NCBI GenBank assembly: GCA_000507305.1 | Contig: DF241102.1 | Span: forward strand, 1,238 to 65,237 | Length of the DNA: 64,000 nucleotides | Reading direction: 5' to 3' | Source of the DNA: Breviolum minutum Mf 1.05b.01 | Lineage: Eukaryota > Sar > Dinophyceae > Suessiales > Symbiodiniaceae | Shown: piece by piece, positions 13,855 through 37,105 of the stretch | Layout of the letters: the number at the start of each line of letters is the position of its first letter | Numbering within the stretch: position 1 is the first letter of the stretch | The notes under the pieces: generated by a model | What the model was told of the DNA's origin: nothing | Databases searched by the model: none | Seen by the model: only the letters and a program-made list of their open reading frames with translations | Position numbers and translations under genes: made by a program

Positions 13855-15763
13855 CTGAAAAAGTCTTTTCTTTGCTAAAAAGACTTTCAGGATGAAAACA
13901 CACAAAACACGTATCATTCTTCATCACCTCGATTTTAAGCTGCCATGTCAACAAGATTTTTCCAAAATTGTGTTTCTGGTATGCCCCTTGTGAACTGTTT
14001 CACAAGTTGCTGTTCTCGATGCCCAATTCATGTTTCTTCTCAGGGAGGTCATCCCATCAAAACCAGGCAATCCTTTCTCCTTGTTGCTTAAAAAATAGGA
14101 GTTTTCCATCTTTCGGCGATCTCAGAATCGCCTGTTATAACATGTTATAACAAATGGATGAGAAACACAATACTTTTATTCTTCAACCACCCATGTTGTT
14201 GATTCACTGTCACCTCACTAAAACCCAGCATAGCGGTGCACCAAAAATAGCAGAAACTCATCGTAACCAAAACTCCCAAACTCGTTTGCACCTGCATCTA
14301 CATCGAACAGCGCATGCAGGCGCATGTTGGGCGAAGTTGCACTAATGTAAAAGGATCTTACTTCCATGTCTCAAAACTCAAGACACATCCACTGTCACAT
14401 CCAACCTCAATAAGCCTTTTCTAAAAAATGAGTTGATACATCCACACACAAAAAAAAAGGTATCTGAATCAAACTGGATCAGTAGTCATTAGCAATGATC
14501 TTAGTGCATCATAGTTCTAAAATCTTGTCTTTGAAATTTGCAGTCGCACTAAACACCAATATTTTTGAGTCAAACTGCAGCCAAACATTCCAGGCAAGAC
14601 TCAGTTGTAAATGGCAAGGTTTACAAATGTTTAAAAAAAAAACCTCCCCTGTGACATGCCGAAATACACAAAAAAAAATGGAACCCATGCCATTCCCATG
14701 GGCGAAGTCAACACACAAAATATATGCATATGTATATATATATATATACATACGTATATATCATTTGACCGTGCGACAGATCCGTCGGTTTCCACGGACC
14801 TTTTCTTCGCTGTGACTTCCTTCCGTTGCTGGTGATCAGTTGCTTTCAGTGCCGGAGCTGCCCTTAGTCGTTGCGCAAGTCAAATTGGAGCATTTTTCCC
14901 ACCAAAAATCGAGGTGAACATACCACCACCTGCATAGAAAAGTAATGGCTACAAAGTCAACCATGGGTTTCCCGTTTTAAAAAAAAGGGCTTGCATTGTT
15001 TCTGAGGAAGCTTACCTTAGGATGGGGGGGTAGGTTGACCAGTTATTTTACAAATTGCAAATTGCCATATTTGTTTCTCCACCTTCCCAGGATGCAATCG
15101 TCACCACACGATTTGCAAATATTTTTAGGTATCCGAACTTAACTAAACCTTCATTTGCCACTATGACTGGGAAGGGGTACAACCCAAGCTAGACTAAAAA
15201 CTCACCACCAGCTACAGACATTTGCGTCGTTTGAGCAGTGATCAAAACATCAAAACTCTTGTTGATCGGGATCCCTATGTATGATAAGTATATATTCTAA
15301 ACCTGGTATAGATATGGATACTATATTCCCCTACTTGGAGGATGGGCTCCCAGGACTTGTAAGTGGTTAATAACCATGGTGATCGTAAGTCCCCTAAATG
15401 AGGTTATTCCCCTTCCAAATGGCCTAAATTGATTATAAATGGGAGTTACTAACTACTTACCAAATGGGATGATCCTCCAAGTACAAGGAACCCAAATGAC
15501 CCGGCTGTTTTGATTGGAGCGAAAGGGCCTTGTTTTGGAGGGTTTTTCAGCCCAAAAATAGAGGACAAATAGGTTCCAGGTATATATTGCGGGTTTCCTA
15601 AAAAGGGTGGGTTTCCCAACACCCATGGCTTTTCCTACTAAAAATGATCAGCACTTGTTGGGGTGTGTTTTTGTTGGGGGTATATACCACCATTTAAGGA
15701 AACGTCCCCATAGAATTACAGCAAAAAATCCTCAAGGGTTTTGGTTGGTGGGTGAAAACTTAC

Positions 15764-15875
15764 TGAGGCCGAAGGCACCGAGAAGGTGGAGCGTCTCCGA
15801 TGGCGATGTTTTTTCACTGAACTTGTGAGGGCTGTCCATGTCAGAGTTCTTTCCCGCATCGTCACAGAGACTGAC
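15764..15875 (-). CDS. Candidate internal exon, product unknown
   Basis: The acceptor follows a pyrimidine-rich run (CCACCCCTGAG|GTC). Then come 37 codons plus one base, starting VSLCDDAGKNSDMDSPHKF and ending in ETLHLLGAFGL, before a canonical GTAAGT donor. The exit phase matches the entry phase of the candidate exon at 13772-13854. It lies downstream of the plastid-presequence exon at 19441-19550, but I could not place the exon that would join them; the region around 17190-17471 is open in several frames. Confidence 0.45.
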
Positions 15876-15999
15876 CTCAGGGGTGGTTGGGCGGTAAACC
15901 GGTCACCCCAAGTTGCCAAGTTGGCTTAACAGACCCGTTTTGGGGTATCGAAACAAAAACAGTACTAAACCCGCAAAGTCTGTGGTAAAGCAGCTCGTC

Positions 16000-18900
16000 T
16001 CAAAGTGAAACATGCCTCTTACGTTGGAAATATTTGGATCAAAGAACAAATCTATACAAATCACAACTTGGGTATGGAACTATTTAACCCTTGATATACG
16101 CTAAGAATCCTGACCCTCAAAAATAGCTTTTTTTGAGGACCCAAAAACACCTCTGCTACAAACGTTCATTCACCCTTCCATTGGAGGGGTCCAAGGATTC
16201 TTAGGGTATTCTTACTCAGCCAAAGGTCCATGAAATAAAAGTTGAAACTTTATCCAATCGGCCAATCCACCGATTCCCATGCACCCGCAGTGTCATGGTA
16301 AGGTCTGCTGAAGAGATACCGTCTTAGTATCCCCAAAATCCCCAAAAGTTTAAAGGTTGGCCATTTTATTCTGAGTCCGTATTTGATATTCTGGTATACC
16401 TCACTGTTCTTTTTTCAGCACCTGCATTTCAGCTCCAGATTTCCGATTTCCCCGCCTGATGAAGCGACAACCTTTCCGAAAGGATCGTAAGGTCTCTTCA
16501 CTCAGCTGAGGGCATCCTGCGTAAGGAGTAGGCTACTGGGATGTCCATGGTGGTACTTAGGATCCATGGATAATCTCATCCCTATATAAGTAGGTTGGAT
16601 ATACGTCCTGTAAGTATAGGTTATAAATCAACCAACTTACTATATATGTAACTAGTTACGGTCACTTCCATGGACACCCACCCTAGTAGATGTCCCTCAA
16701 AGTGTTTTCACCTAGTTGAGGTTATGTCATGAGTCTAGAAGGTGAAACATGGTGAAATTCCTGAAGGGCCCACGGTTTCTGGAAGATTTCAAAAAAGTGA
16801 TTTGGCAACATGATCTAAGAACAAAGTTTTCAATGCAGACACAAATAACTTGAATATGATAATAAAATGACAGTTAGTATACCACTATAGTTGATTCTCC
16901 AACGAAACTTGTCATTCCACATTTCTGACATGAGAGGAGCTCAAAAGCTCAAAACGGATTCCGTGGTTGATCTTTTTTGTAATTCATCTTATGGTAAAAA
17001 TCTACGTCTTCAAAACTGAAACATAAGGATATATGCATAAAACACTGGTGTATACACCCTGGGATTCCACCACCATTAAAATAATGGTTGACCCAATTTC
17101 AATGATTAAAACCCTTATGTAAGCAATGGTGGTTATATTAACACCCATTGTTTGAATGGTGGTTGGAATCCCAGGGTACATATATAATATCATACACAGT
17201 TTTTTTGAGTTGCTCTAAGCACAGCTCTCGTGTTTAGTGGTATGACACACCGCTGGAGGCTTTGTGAAAATTTCATCCTGACTCCTGACCCAATTTTAAA
17301 CCTCCGATTTGTAGAGCCCCCAAAAAAAAAGGTCCGCGTTTCACCACGGAAGGAAGCCCCAGATTTCACCGAAAACAACCGGAGTTTTCTTAATGGGGCG
17401 ATCTTGTTTGGAAGGATTTCCGAAACCTCTTCACTATGCTGCTCCCACCTTGAGATGGCGTCTTTCTTCATTTCATATATAGCCCATAGGTATCAAATCT
17501 ATAACCAATAATTTTTGTTCCTTGTCCATTTCAGCAATGCTTGTTTATTCGGGTGAACAAATTTTCTGGCTGCGAACATTTTCCCCACGCCTCGAAGGTC
17601 GACGGTCTGTGCATCATGTAAGAGCTCGGCTAAAGCCTAAGGTTGCCAACGAAAAACACTTATAAGTGTGAAGCTGTTATTTGCTGAGGTTGATAATTGG
17701 AAAAAGTTTTAAGAAACATATATATGTATATATCTGGTTGGTGGTTGAACCAATCCAATTGAAAAACATTAGTCAATTTGGATCATTTCCCCAAATAGGT
17801 GTGAAATTTAAAAATATTTCAAACCACCACCTAGATATATATATATATAGGTGTTTCTTAAAATAGCGGTATTCCAAAATGGATGGTGAAAATAATGGAA
17901 AACCCTATTAATCCATGGGTGATTTGGGGGAAAACCCACTATTTTCGGAAACATCCATATATAATTATACACTTGGCGCCTGAAAAATGGTGCTTGTGAG
18001 ATGATCCGGCTTCCTTTTTGGAAGGCGTTTCGGCCTATTTTTTTCAGGGGCAAGTGACAAGTTTCAGGGGGGTATCCCAAAACGGTGGTTTTAGATTTGA
18101 ATGGTGAGGTTCATCCCACAATGGAATCCGGATCAAGCATCACAAAACAAAGAAATCCATGTGAAGCTGGCTGGTTTTCCAAAAATCTTCTGTGTGTCAC
18201 AGGGGTAGAAGAAATATGATCAAGCCAGAATTAAATGTATAAATCCAAGGTAAATGCCATTCAAGATGACCGCAAACGACCATTGAAAAGAAACGTAACA
18301 TACCCATAAAATGACCATGAAATGACCTTCAAATAGAGTTGCTAAAGTTTGCACCCCATCATTGGTAATTTTCTGGATCCCTGGTACATCACCAGCAACT
18401 CACACCTCGCCAATCCTCACCCGAAAAAGATGCCTTTGTTGGGGGGCCACATACAACATCCTTCTAGACAATGGTGCTGGAAAAACAAACCACGATCAAA
18501 CCACGTTTCCTGGTGCGTGTTGTTCTTGTTTTTGTTCAAGCGAGCCACGAAAAAAACTCGTACTTCCCATTGTATTGGTTGTTTGATAGGGATCCTTATA
18601 GTGGTTTTGTATTTCATCACCATTCATCACCTATATATAAACTAAATCACTAGCATTTTCCGATATACAAACTAAATAACCAGCATTTTCCTATATACAA
18701 ACTAAATAACCAGGGTTTTTCCGTATATTTTGGTCACTTGCTCCAAGTGGGAAAAAAATCATCTCCAAAGATATCGCAAAACCGATGGCTGAGAGGTTCA
18801 GACATCACATGAGCGGTCGGAGAGAGACGTGGCACCTCCAAGTGAAAAGTATGTCACCTGAATTTTCGCGTCTTAAAAAGATGCGATGCGATGTAGAAAA

Positions 18901-19440
18901 AGAGATGTCGACCGTTGTTTTTTTGGGTTTAAGTCAAAGTTGAATATAAATTGACAAATTGTTATGTTATGTTTCTACATATATCAAATACATATATAAT
19001 ATATATATATATACACTTAATTCTATATATAGTATGTTTTGTTATCATGTCTGATTTTGAAGTCTAAATGTGTGGCAATATGAGGGTTAGGGAGAAGCAT
19101 TCATTAATTCATATTATCGAAACACACCTTTGCTTGATCCGATATCATTGAAATCCTCTCACCCAAAGTTTGGGCCAACAAAATACCAAAACACATAGGT
19201 ACCTTTATACAAAGGGAATCTTTCTGACAGGATTCGCACTACCTGGAACGCCAAGTGTCCCTATATTTTTTGGCAACTTTACCCCTAAAACCAGCAACTA
19301 TTGCCTTAAAAATAGGGCACTTGGCTTTCCAGGTAGAAAAAAAAACCTCTAAGGAGATTTCTCGATTTATCTCGCTTTTTTTCGGTAGCAAAACTGAGGA
19401 CCCCGACCGATCTAAGAGCGACAGCTGCCGGGTTCCTTAC
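16000..19440. other. Long intergenic or intronic stretch of repeats
   Basis: Holds foldback copies of families J, D, A and C, a TA-rich patch near 18960-19030, and a region at 17190-17511 that is open on both strands (minus: VSEILPNKIAPLRKLRLFSV). The last might hold a second exon of the gene starting at 19550, but no join keeps the frame convincingly. Confidence 0.5.
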
Positions 19441-19550
19441 ATGTTGCCTCGCGGAAACGCTGAGGCGGCCGAAAAGATGGCAGATGTCACACAGGACAAA
19501 CGAACCGTCGCCATCTTTCCGTGCCTCCTCCGACGTGGCAATGACTCCAT
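19441..19550 (-). CDS. First exon of a probable plastid-targeted protein (signal peptide with ASAF-P cleavage motif)
   Basis: An ATG at 19550 opens 36 codons and part of a 37th before a canonical donor (AACAT|GTAAGG). A second ATG twelve codons in, at 19514, gives the more typical presequence: MATVRLSCVTSAIFSAASA followed by F-P-R-G-N. The basic start, hydrophobic core and small residues before Phe form a signal peptide. ASA|F followed by Pro is the motif known at the signal/transit junction of plastid preproteins in algae with red-derived complex plastids. Because the transit peptide and mature protein lie in later exons, the product is unknown. Another frame across the same bases is also open, so the call rests on the start, the motif and the donor together. 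Confidence 0.5.
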
Positions 19551-19800
19551 CCTTGGAAGTTTTCTGTTCCAAGCTTTTGATGTGTGAAGAAAATTCGCAC
19601 CTTTTTTCGTGAGTTCAAGTCAAGTTTCTTCATTCCATTTCGAACTTGAAGGCAAATAATGAAAATTCAATGTTAGGACAATAAGCACTGAAACTGCTTT
19701 CTGCCATTCAGCATCATCATGAACCTGTCTTCATCGATGTTTGTTATGTTTTGTCGAAAGCTGAGAATCTGACAAATCACTAGGCTTTAGCCGAAGCGTA

Positions 19801-30104
<10,304 letters not shown>

Positions 30105-30826
30105 CTCAACCTCCCTCAGAAACAAGGATTTGACAAGGCCAAACTGAGGGAAACCGACGGTTAATAAGCCCCACCCCCCAAGCAGTTGACTAGTGACTTG
30201 TCAACACGGTTCCATTGGATTTTTTTGGGAATGAATGATGATCCTTTGATGATGGGTAGGGTCCCAAACCCCCGAATTTATAACTATAAGTATGAAACAA
30301 CTGTATATATAGTTGATCCACAAATGGCTCATATGAAATCAAATGAACCAACACAGCTGAAAGATATTCAAAAGAACCACACCAACACTAGAGTGATTCG
30401 TTCATGAGTTCCACTTTTACCTTCCCCCAGGCCCAAAAAAACTAGGCTTAGACTGACCTTGATCTGTGCATAAAAACCAACCTGAATTGAGCTCAGTTGA
30501 GCCACAAAAACAAGAAACTCCGATACTTTCCATGAAATACTGGCTAGTTGGTGGTTTCAACCCATTTTAAAAATATTAGTCAAATTGGATCATTTCCCCA
30601 GGTAGGGATGAACATAAAAAATGTTTGAAACCACCACCTAGCTGTTTCTTTAATTTTCTTGGAATCCTTATTTCATGGTTTATGATGAAGGTAATCCACA
30701 CTTATAACCTAACACCGCTTTCAGGATTTCATAATTTCCTACCCTTTTTTCAACCGTTTCGGGTCCACCTTCTTACTTCTATTGCTCATAAATTGGGTCT
30801 GGAAATCTAGCAACAAAAAACCCCCA

Positions 30827-30879
30827 TCATTGGTCCAGCGAGGTCATCTCCGAGGTGTCCACGTTCAAGATTGCGACAC
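30827..30879 (-). CDS. Alternative last exon or chance open piece
   Basis: Acceptor CTGCCAG|GT, then VAILNVDTSEMTSLDQ and TGA. It would join in phase to LRR gene A if the exon at 31873-31924 ended at the GTAGTT site. The read-through version of that exon keeps LRR spacing, so I favour it and list this only as an alternative. Confidence 0.25.
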
Positions 30880-30929
30880 CTGGCAGGCGTTCGGCGTCGG
30901 ACAAATGAAAAATGACTTCCACCTGGCAA

Positions 30930-31180
30930 TTCTGCGAGTTTGTGACCTTTTTTGGGATGGTGACGTGAAACCGTGACCCTTTTCAATGGTTAATTGACCT
31001 CCAACTAGTAACGATCGGGGATGAAAAGGTCACGGCTTGAATCACCTGGCAGGTGATGATTCAAGCCCTGACCTTTTTAGCCCCTAGTTCGTTGGAGGTC
31101 ACGTCACGATTCACCTTTGATGAAAGGGTCACGTTTTCACCATCAGAAAAAGGTCACAAACTCGCAGAATTGCCAGGTTA
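30930..31180. mobile_element. Large foldback element family N
   Basis: About 250 bases with ends CCTGGCAATTCTGCGAGTTT and its complement, and a second inner inverted repeat meeting at AATCACCTGGCAGGTGATT. Partial relatives: 4405-4510, 9925-10020 and 63612-63735. Confidence 0.8.
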
Positions 31181-31705
31181 TGATCTCTTGATGATATAGA
31201 AATACTGTTGATGGCTGAAATCTTGCACGGTTGTTGATATGGGAGAATATATGAGAATATCACATTTTGTTAGTAGGGTTTCATGGGTAACAGGTAGTGC
31301 ATGATTTCTTCCATCAACAGTAGTAGCCAAGCTGTGATTTCTTGGATGTTTGTGTCCTATTTCCTAGAACTCAAATTCTACCCCTGTTTTGATGAAGGAG
31401 TTTGGGTTTGGGCCTTGTTTTGGGGGGAGTTGGGTCCCTTCTAAAATAGAGGACATCTCCAGGTTGGTATATAAAATATGTGTTACATTTCGTTCAGCTG
31501 CTTCAGAATGTCCTACACACATATCCTACATCTTAAAAATCGGTGGCGGTTGTTTGTTGCATGGCTTAGTTTCTTGGTGTTTGCTGTTGTTCCTGTTGAT
31601 GGAAGAAATCCTGCACCAGTTGGTAAGTATTGATAAGTAGCGTGTCGCAGTATTTACAGGGTTTTATACATCCCAGGTGGTGCAGGATTTCTTCCATCAA
31701 CCGTG

Positions 31706-32607
31706 TCAACCTTCAGACTTATCAAAAGAAGAGTTGCCTTCTTTGAAAGAACAACTTTTTCTGTCACTTCTGTCACAACTAGCCTCCAGTATCCGCAATT
31801 TGAAAAGCTTGAAACATAAAAACATCAGAAGCGTTTCCTGCACCACAAACTCATGCAGAGTTTTAAAACTACCCTGCCTCATGATGGCTTCAAAGCACTT
31901 GTCGGTGATCTCAGTGTTGCAAACCTTAGGGAAATTTAGCACCAAAAAGGTGGCTGAAAAGTCTCAATACGCAGCCAAACTCAACTTTCGCAGAAAGCTC
32001 AATGGTTGTTTCTGGTTCCCATAAAGGGTGGGTAGCTAGCATATAATCCCCCAGAAGGCAAGGACTATAAGTGGTGTATATATATATAATATATATATAT
32101 ATACCACCTATTAAAGGGAACCAGGAAAGTCCTCCGAACCGAGAAAGCTATGGCAGCAACACAAAGGGATTGCAACTTGGTGCAATGATTCAGGAGACCA
32201 AGAATTCCTGCATCCGAAAGCTTCATGGCCCACCTGGCGAGTTTGCGTGACATGGTTTCCTGCAGGGTTTCCGCGGGTTTTTCCCTACCAATTTCATCAA
32301 AAAAAATCAAGCATTTCAAATTCCAAATTCGCTGGAAAGGCCAACCATTTATATATAAATGGATGTTTGGTGATTTCCAACCATTTTCTATGTAAAGATT
32401 TGGAATCATCCAATTGAAACATCCATTTGTAAATGGATATAAATGGTTGTTTGGGGTTCCAGGTCAAAAAAAAACCACACATGGCAGTGTCACCCAGCAT
32501 CCAACACTTCTAAGTGAGGAGATCGTTTCGCAATCGCTTCGATACCTTTGTCTCCCACATTCGTACTGGACCTCGGTTCGGTTTGCAGGGTTTTGGAGTT
32601 TGGCAGC

Positions 32608-32645
<38 letters not shown>

Positions 32646-35600
32646 CTAAGACCACAACTAAGAGCTAGATTCTAGATAAAGGGTATACTGTATTTAAAAA
32701 CATACTTCCTATATCAAATGATTCTGATAAGTATTACTTGCCAAAGAAAAATACCAAAAAGTATCCCAGGTTAAAAAAATTGCCTTTCCCACTCTGAGCC
32801 CAGGTGACAATCTCAACTCCCTCAGCAAGGAACGTGGATGTGCCTTGGAAGATTTGCCGGGTCCAAATTGGTGGTTTGGGGCCCGGTGCTTTGGGATTCG
32901 AATCGGGGTACCCTCTAGTGAACTAACATAGCAATTGAAATCACCTGCTTGGAAGTAGGAGATACATCTTCAAAAAGTTCCATTTTCTGTTGCTATGTCA
33001 GACATTAACCCTGAACATCGACCAGCTTGACACATCCACAATACATCGAAGTCAATCACTCACAGCTGAGGGATAAATAAGTGTCCGGCTTCAAAGGGCG
33101 TATCAGACAGCTGTGAACAAAAGGACAGATCCAAGGCATGTAGACCAAACTGAAACAGCAACTCCGCTGCCACCTGCAAAAACAGATGTTTGACAAATTG
33201 CCAAGGTGAAAAAGAAGTTGTTGGGATTTTTAGGGGGGTGGAGCATTTATACTAAATACATATACAGATGTATACAATATGCATACATGAACAAATCTAT
33301 AATCTATATATACAAAACTGTGTGTGTGTAATGTATATATATATATATATCGTAGCTCAAATAAAGCAAGTAGCATCCAAAGCAAATGCTACTTGCACTC
33401 TGCTTCGGCTCAAGAGACCAACTTCAAAAGTCCCCTGTAGGTTGTTGGAGCTTCCAGAAACTTTGGAAAACCAAACCAAAGCATGATTTTTAGGGTCCAG
33501 ATGTTCGATTTTTGGGAGTGACTCCACCCCTTTGCAAATATGGGTGTTTCCAAAAATAGTGGTACCCCCAAATCATTAATCATCTATTCTAATAGGGTTT
33601 TCCATTATAAACCATCCATTTTGGGGTACCCCTATTTTCGGAAACACCCATATGTTTCCGAACTGTTTCCTCAAGATGTTGGATTCGGAATGCCGACTGT
33701 GCCTCATCTGTGACCGTGCCGTGGCAATAGGGAAGGCCCAAGGTCCTGGAAACGTGTAGTCAACTGGGGAAGGATTGCAAGGCGAAAACATGCAAAAACT
33801 GACTATCATTCTGTAGAAACCCAAAATGTTGCTATTTCTAGTAGAAAATTATCATGCAACTAGTTTATGAAAATATGGAAAAATATGATGGAAAACGGTT
33901 ATTTTAAGTGGCTGATATCATATAGATGATGTTTTATTTGACATTGATGACATGATGATCAATCCCCATTCCCTTCCAACCCGAAGTCAAAATTAAAGAG
34001 ACAGTAATGGAAACTTCACTTCTGGCATACTGTAGGATGCCAAATCCAAAAACATCCCAAAACCATGTCAAGAATTTCACCAATTAAAAACCAACCCACA
34101 AAAATACCATTTTTCGCCCCAAAAAAACATATAAAACAAGCCCCCCCAAAAAATGGCCCCTGAGGCAGCGGCCCCCATCTCTTGGAATTTTTGTCACATT
34201 AAATCTCAGGCCTCAAAGAAGGAGCTCCTTTGAAGACATAGCCCATCAATCCCTGGCAGGACCCACCAACCAACAACCCACCCACCAAACGACATCGAGA
34301 CCATCGACCCATCGACCCCGCGCCTCTGCGGTGATCTGACCACATTTTCCAACGGAAAGCTCACGAAGACCCAACAAACCCGCCAATGGAGGTTTCCACC
34401 TCAGGAGTGACGATGAGACGGGAATTTTTGCCTTGGACGGTTGGAAGGTAACCCTTGAGAATCCGATTTGTTACGTCTATAGGTCTACCATAACATTGCT
34501 TGTTTTTTGGAAGTCTACCGTTTTGGAAAGAAACAAAAAAACAGAACGGGTTTTCACACGCCAACGGAATTTGGACCCAAAAATGCTGCGTCTCATTTAA
34601 GTTTAGCATGTTGTGTGATTTGTTGAATCAGCTTCTTGATAACTCCTGGTGTTTTCTGAATTTCATGATTCACTGCCATGCCAACATAAAAAAAAATCTC
34701 AAGATTGCAGTCCACATCGGCACAACTTGCCACAGTTACTTTCCCATAGGATCCATGGGACTGGCATATTTGCCTACATGAATAGTCGATTTTTGTGGTT
34801 TGGTAAATGGCTGGGTAAAATATACCGTTCGTCCCATGGATCCGTCCCATGGTTTCTGGGTAAATTGCTATAATTCACAGCTAAGGCCTCCTGCAGGGCT
34901 GGAGCAAAGGCGCTGTCCGAAATGCGTGGGCAACCATCCAGGCGCAAAATCTCCAAGCGTTCGCAATGTTGTAAAACCTCGAGGCAAGTCGTTGAGTTCC
35001 GGTCGTTGGTTTGACAGTGAAAGTTGTGCTGTCAACTCAGAAGTCTGGAGTCGATGTTTTTACTGAATCCACCTTTAAAGATGGTACTAGAGATAAGTTC
35101 TAGAGATAAGTAGTGACTTTACTAGATATCCACCTTTACTAGAGATAAGTAGTGACTCAAAATTGAATGATTCTATTGTCAAAAATAGCGATATGTTTAG
35201 AAGAATAAGATGAATATGCAGGAAACGATTGGATAATTATTATCATCATGTTATTTTCACTATATACATCCATGTATAAGAGAAGAATTGGTTGTTTAAC
35301 GCTTTTCCAGGTGGTTTGCTTAATCTTCTTGCTGTTCTTTTACGAGTTTTTACGGCAGTTTTCAATGCAGCAAAAGATGAATGTTGAGAAGCTTCACACT
35401 CAACAAGTGTCAGAATCATTCCCAACCCTCTGCTAGACGCCTAAAGACTTTTCCAAAGACCCTATGCAAGCATTAAACACACTGCAAATTTGCGAGATTT
35501 CACGGCATTATTTTTTGGGATGCAAGTGAGCCTCCAAGTCGCGCCAAGGTATATCGTGGTTATCAAAATCTCACAGTTTGGCTCCTACAAGCAATTTTCC

Positions 35601-36944
35601 AGATACCCACTTCAAACTAGACGGATTGGTAGGTTTTTAGGCTCACACATCTCCGAGGTTTACATGAGAACCACCCAATTGCAGCAAACCTGTTTTGAGA
35701 CATTGAGGCCCCGACATCTCTGACAATCTTATTATCAACTTGTTGACAGGTACGAACATCCAGTACACAAAGATTTGGACACGAACGTCCAATGGTACTT
35801 AACACCTCGGGCAAAAGGATACACAAAAATGAGATTTTGTAAGGATCAAAGAAGAGAAACGAGAACGTCTGAGAAAAACCCGACATTTTCAGGCTTATAC
35901 TTTTTTCATTGAACATTTACCCCCCGGAAATTTAACATAGCCCCTGAAAAATGGTGGTTGAAAGACTACTCTCCTATTGGGAAGGTAACTTTTCAGGGGC
36001 TAGGTTAAACTTGGGGAGGGTAAATGTCTTTATACATCAAAGATAAAGATACATCTACTTTTCACAAACATCTGCTGGTGTCCTCTCGCAAAATTGAGGT
36101 CTCAACACAGCGTCGCAATTGAGAAGCACCCTCCAAACCCAATTTGTGAGTCTGTCGAGTCAAGGCATATGGTAGGACCTGGACCAGTTTTTTCAGTGAA
36201 TTTCAGCAACACCTGCAAGCTGCAAAAAAAGAAGCCTCCCAAAACCCGTCGTTTTTTTGGGGCGCTCCAACAAAACTCCGAACTCCAAGACCAAAACCAA
36301 AAAAAAAAGCCAAAGAAAAAAAACACTTCACAAAAATAAATCCTTCACTAAGCAGGTACATTGTCATTCAGCGCGTTTTTCGCCACCAAAAGCTGCAGCA
36401 GCTCCTGCTGTGACGATTTTCGACGACCGGTGAAACCACGACGACGCGGAGCCGTCGAAGAAGTCCTCCAAGGCTCTTCGAGGTAACGCTGACAATGTGG
36501 CATAGCGCACCTTTCTTTAAACGGGAAGGAACGCGGTAAGTTACCACACACGCAAAAAATGGGGTTCCTTCCCAAGATTCTGCAAAAAATATTGGTGAAA
36601 CAATGCAGTGCAACCTGAAAATTATTGGCTTTTTCAAGAAAAAAGGCACCTTAAGGTCACAGACATGACATCTTACACAGAAAACACAATATGATAAAAA
36701 TTGGATCCATGGATCCCATCTTGGAAATGTCCAAGATTTTTACACAAGGACACAACTGGTTGGTGGTTTCAACCCATCTGAAAAATATTAGTCAAAAAAT
36801 GGGAATCTTCCCCAAATAGAGGTGAAAATAGAAAATTGTTTGAAACCACCAGGTAGACAGCCTGAAACAAAAAACACATGGTGCTTTGAGCTTCCAAACT
36901 CTTTTCGGCCCGTATTTGATGAGGTTTTGTGCCAACTTCTCCAC
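31706..36944 (-). CDS. LRR gene A: cysteine-containing leucine-rich-repeat protein (FBXL/AMN1-like), 3' part
   Basis: Twelve proposed exons: 36900-36944, 36360-36614, 36107-36178, 35716-35805, 35354-35440, 34879-34977, 34371-34399, 33664-33745, 33064-33173, 32494-32571, 32140-32233 and 31706-31924 (TGA stop). They join without a stop into 420 codons. Repeat hallmarks: VLSTIGRSCPNLCVLDVRTC, VLQHCERLEILRLDGCPRIS, LHALDLSFCSQLSDT, GDKGIEAIAKRSPHLEVLDA, KLSDAGILGLLNHCTKLQSL, NTEITDKCFEAIM. This is the Cys-containing LRR class known from F-box/AMN1 adaptor proteins, which bind partners in ubiquitin pathways; no F-box is visible. Exon 36360-36614 (85 open codons) is atypical and may hide an intron. 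An alternative exit at MRQ|GTAGTT could splice to 30827-30879. The 5' end lies upstream, perhaps at 38387-38504 or beyond. Confidence 0.68.
32608..32645. repeat. (ATG)n microsatellite
   Basis: About 12 units, 37 bases upstream of the LRR exon 32494-32571 on the minus strand. Confidence 0.97.
33541..33650. mobile_element. Foldback element family C
   Basis: Near-perfect inverted repeat with ends TGGGTGTTTCCAAAAATAG and CTATTTTCGGAAACACCCA. Other copies: 17850-17957, 24054-24163, 25926-26028 and 38244-38350. All lie between proposed exons. Confidence 0.85.
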
Positions 36945-36969
36945 CTCGGGTCTTGGAGGATGGGATCGT

Positions 36970-37105
36970 CAGTTAGGTACCTGGAACCTGGGGGTGACCT
37001 CTATTTTTGAAGGTCAACAACCCAACCCCCCACAAAAACAAGGCCCTTTCACTCCAATCAAAACAAGGGTTTTTTATATGTTTTTTTAAATTTGAGTTCC
37101 AGGTA
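36970..37105. mobile_element. Foldback element family I
   Basis: Ends AGGTACCTGGAACC-like and its partner GTTCCAGGTA, with inner ACAAGGCCCTTTC and CAAAACAAGG segments. Related copies: 15485-15592, 20200-20345, 23448-23565, 31365-31465, 47275-47368 and 61195-61270. Confidence 0.7.

Noticed and set aside
33346-33420. GGCTCAAG matching the 3' end of a dinoflagellate spliced leader
   Set aside because: Only eight bases match and the preceding sequence does not fit. The similar site near 22776 belongs to a decayed family B element.
36250-36340. Lys/Pro-rich plus-strand frame
   Set aside because: Caused by A-rich low-complexity sequence, with no splice or start context.
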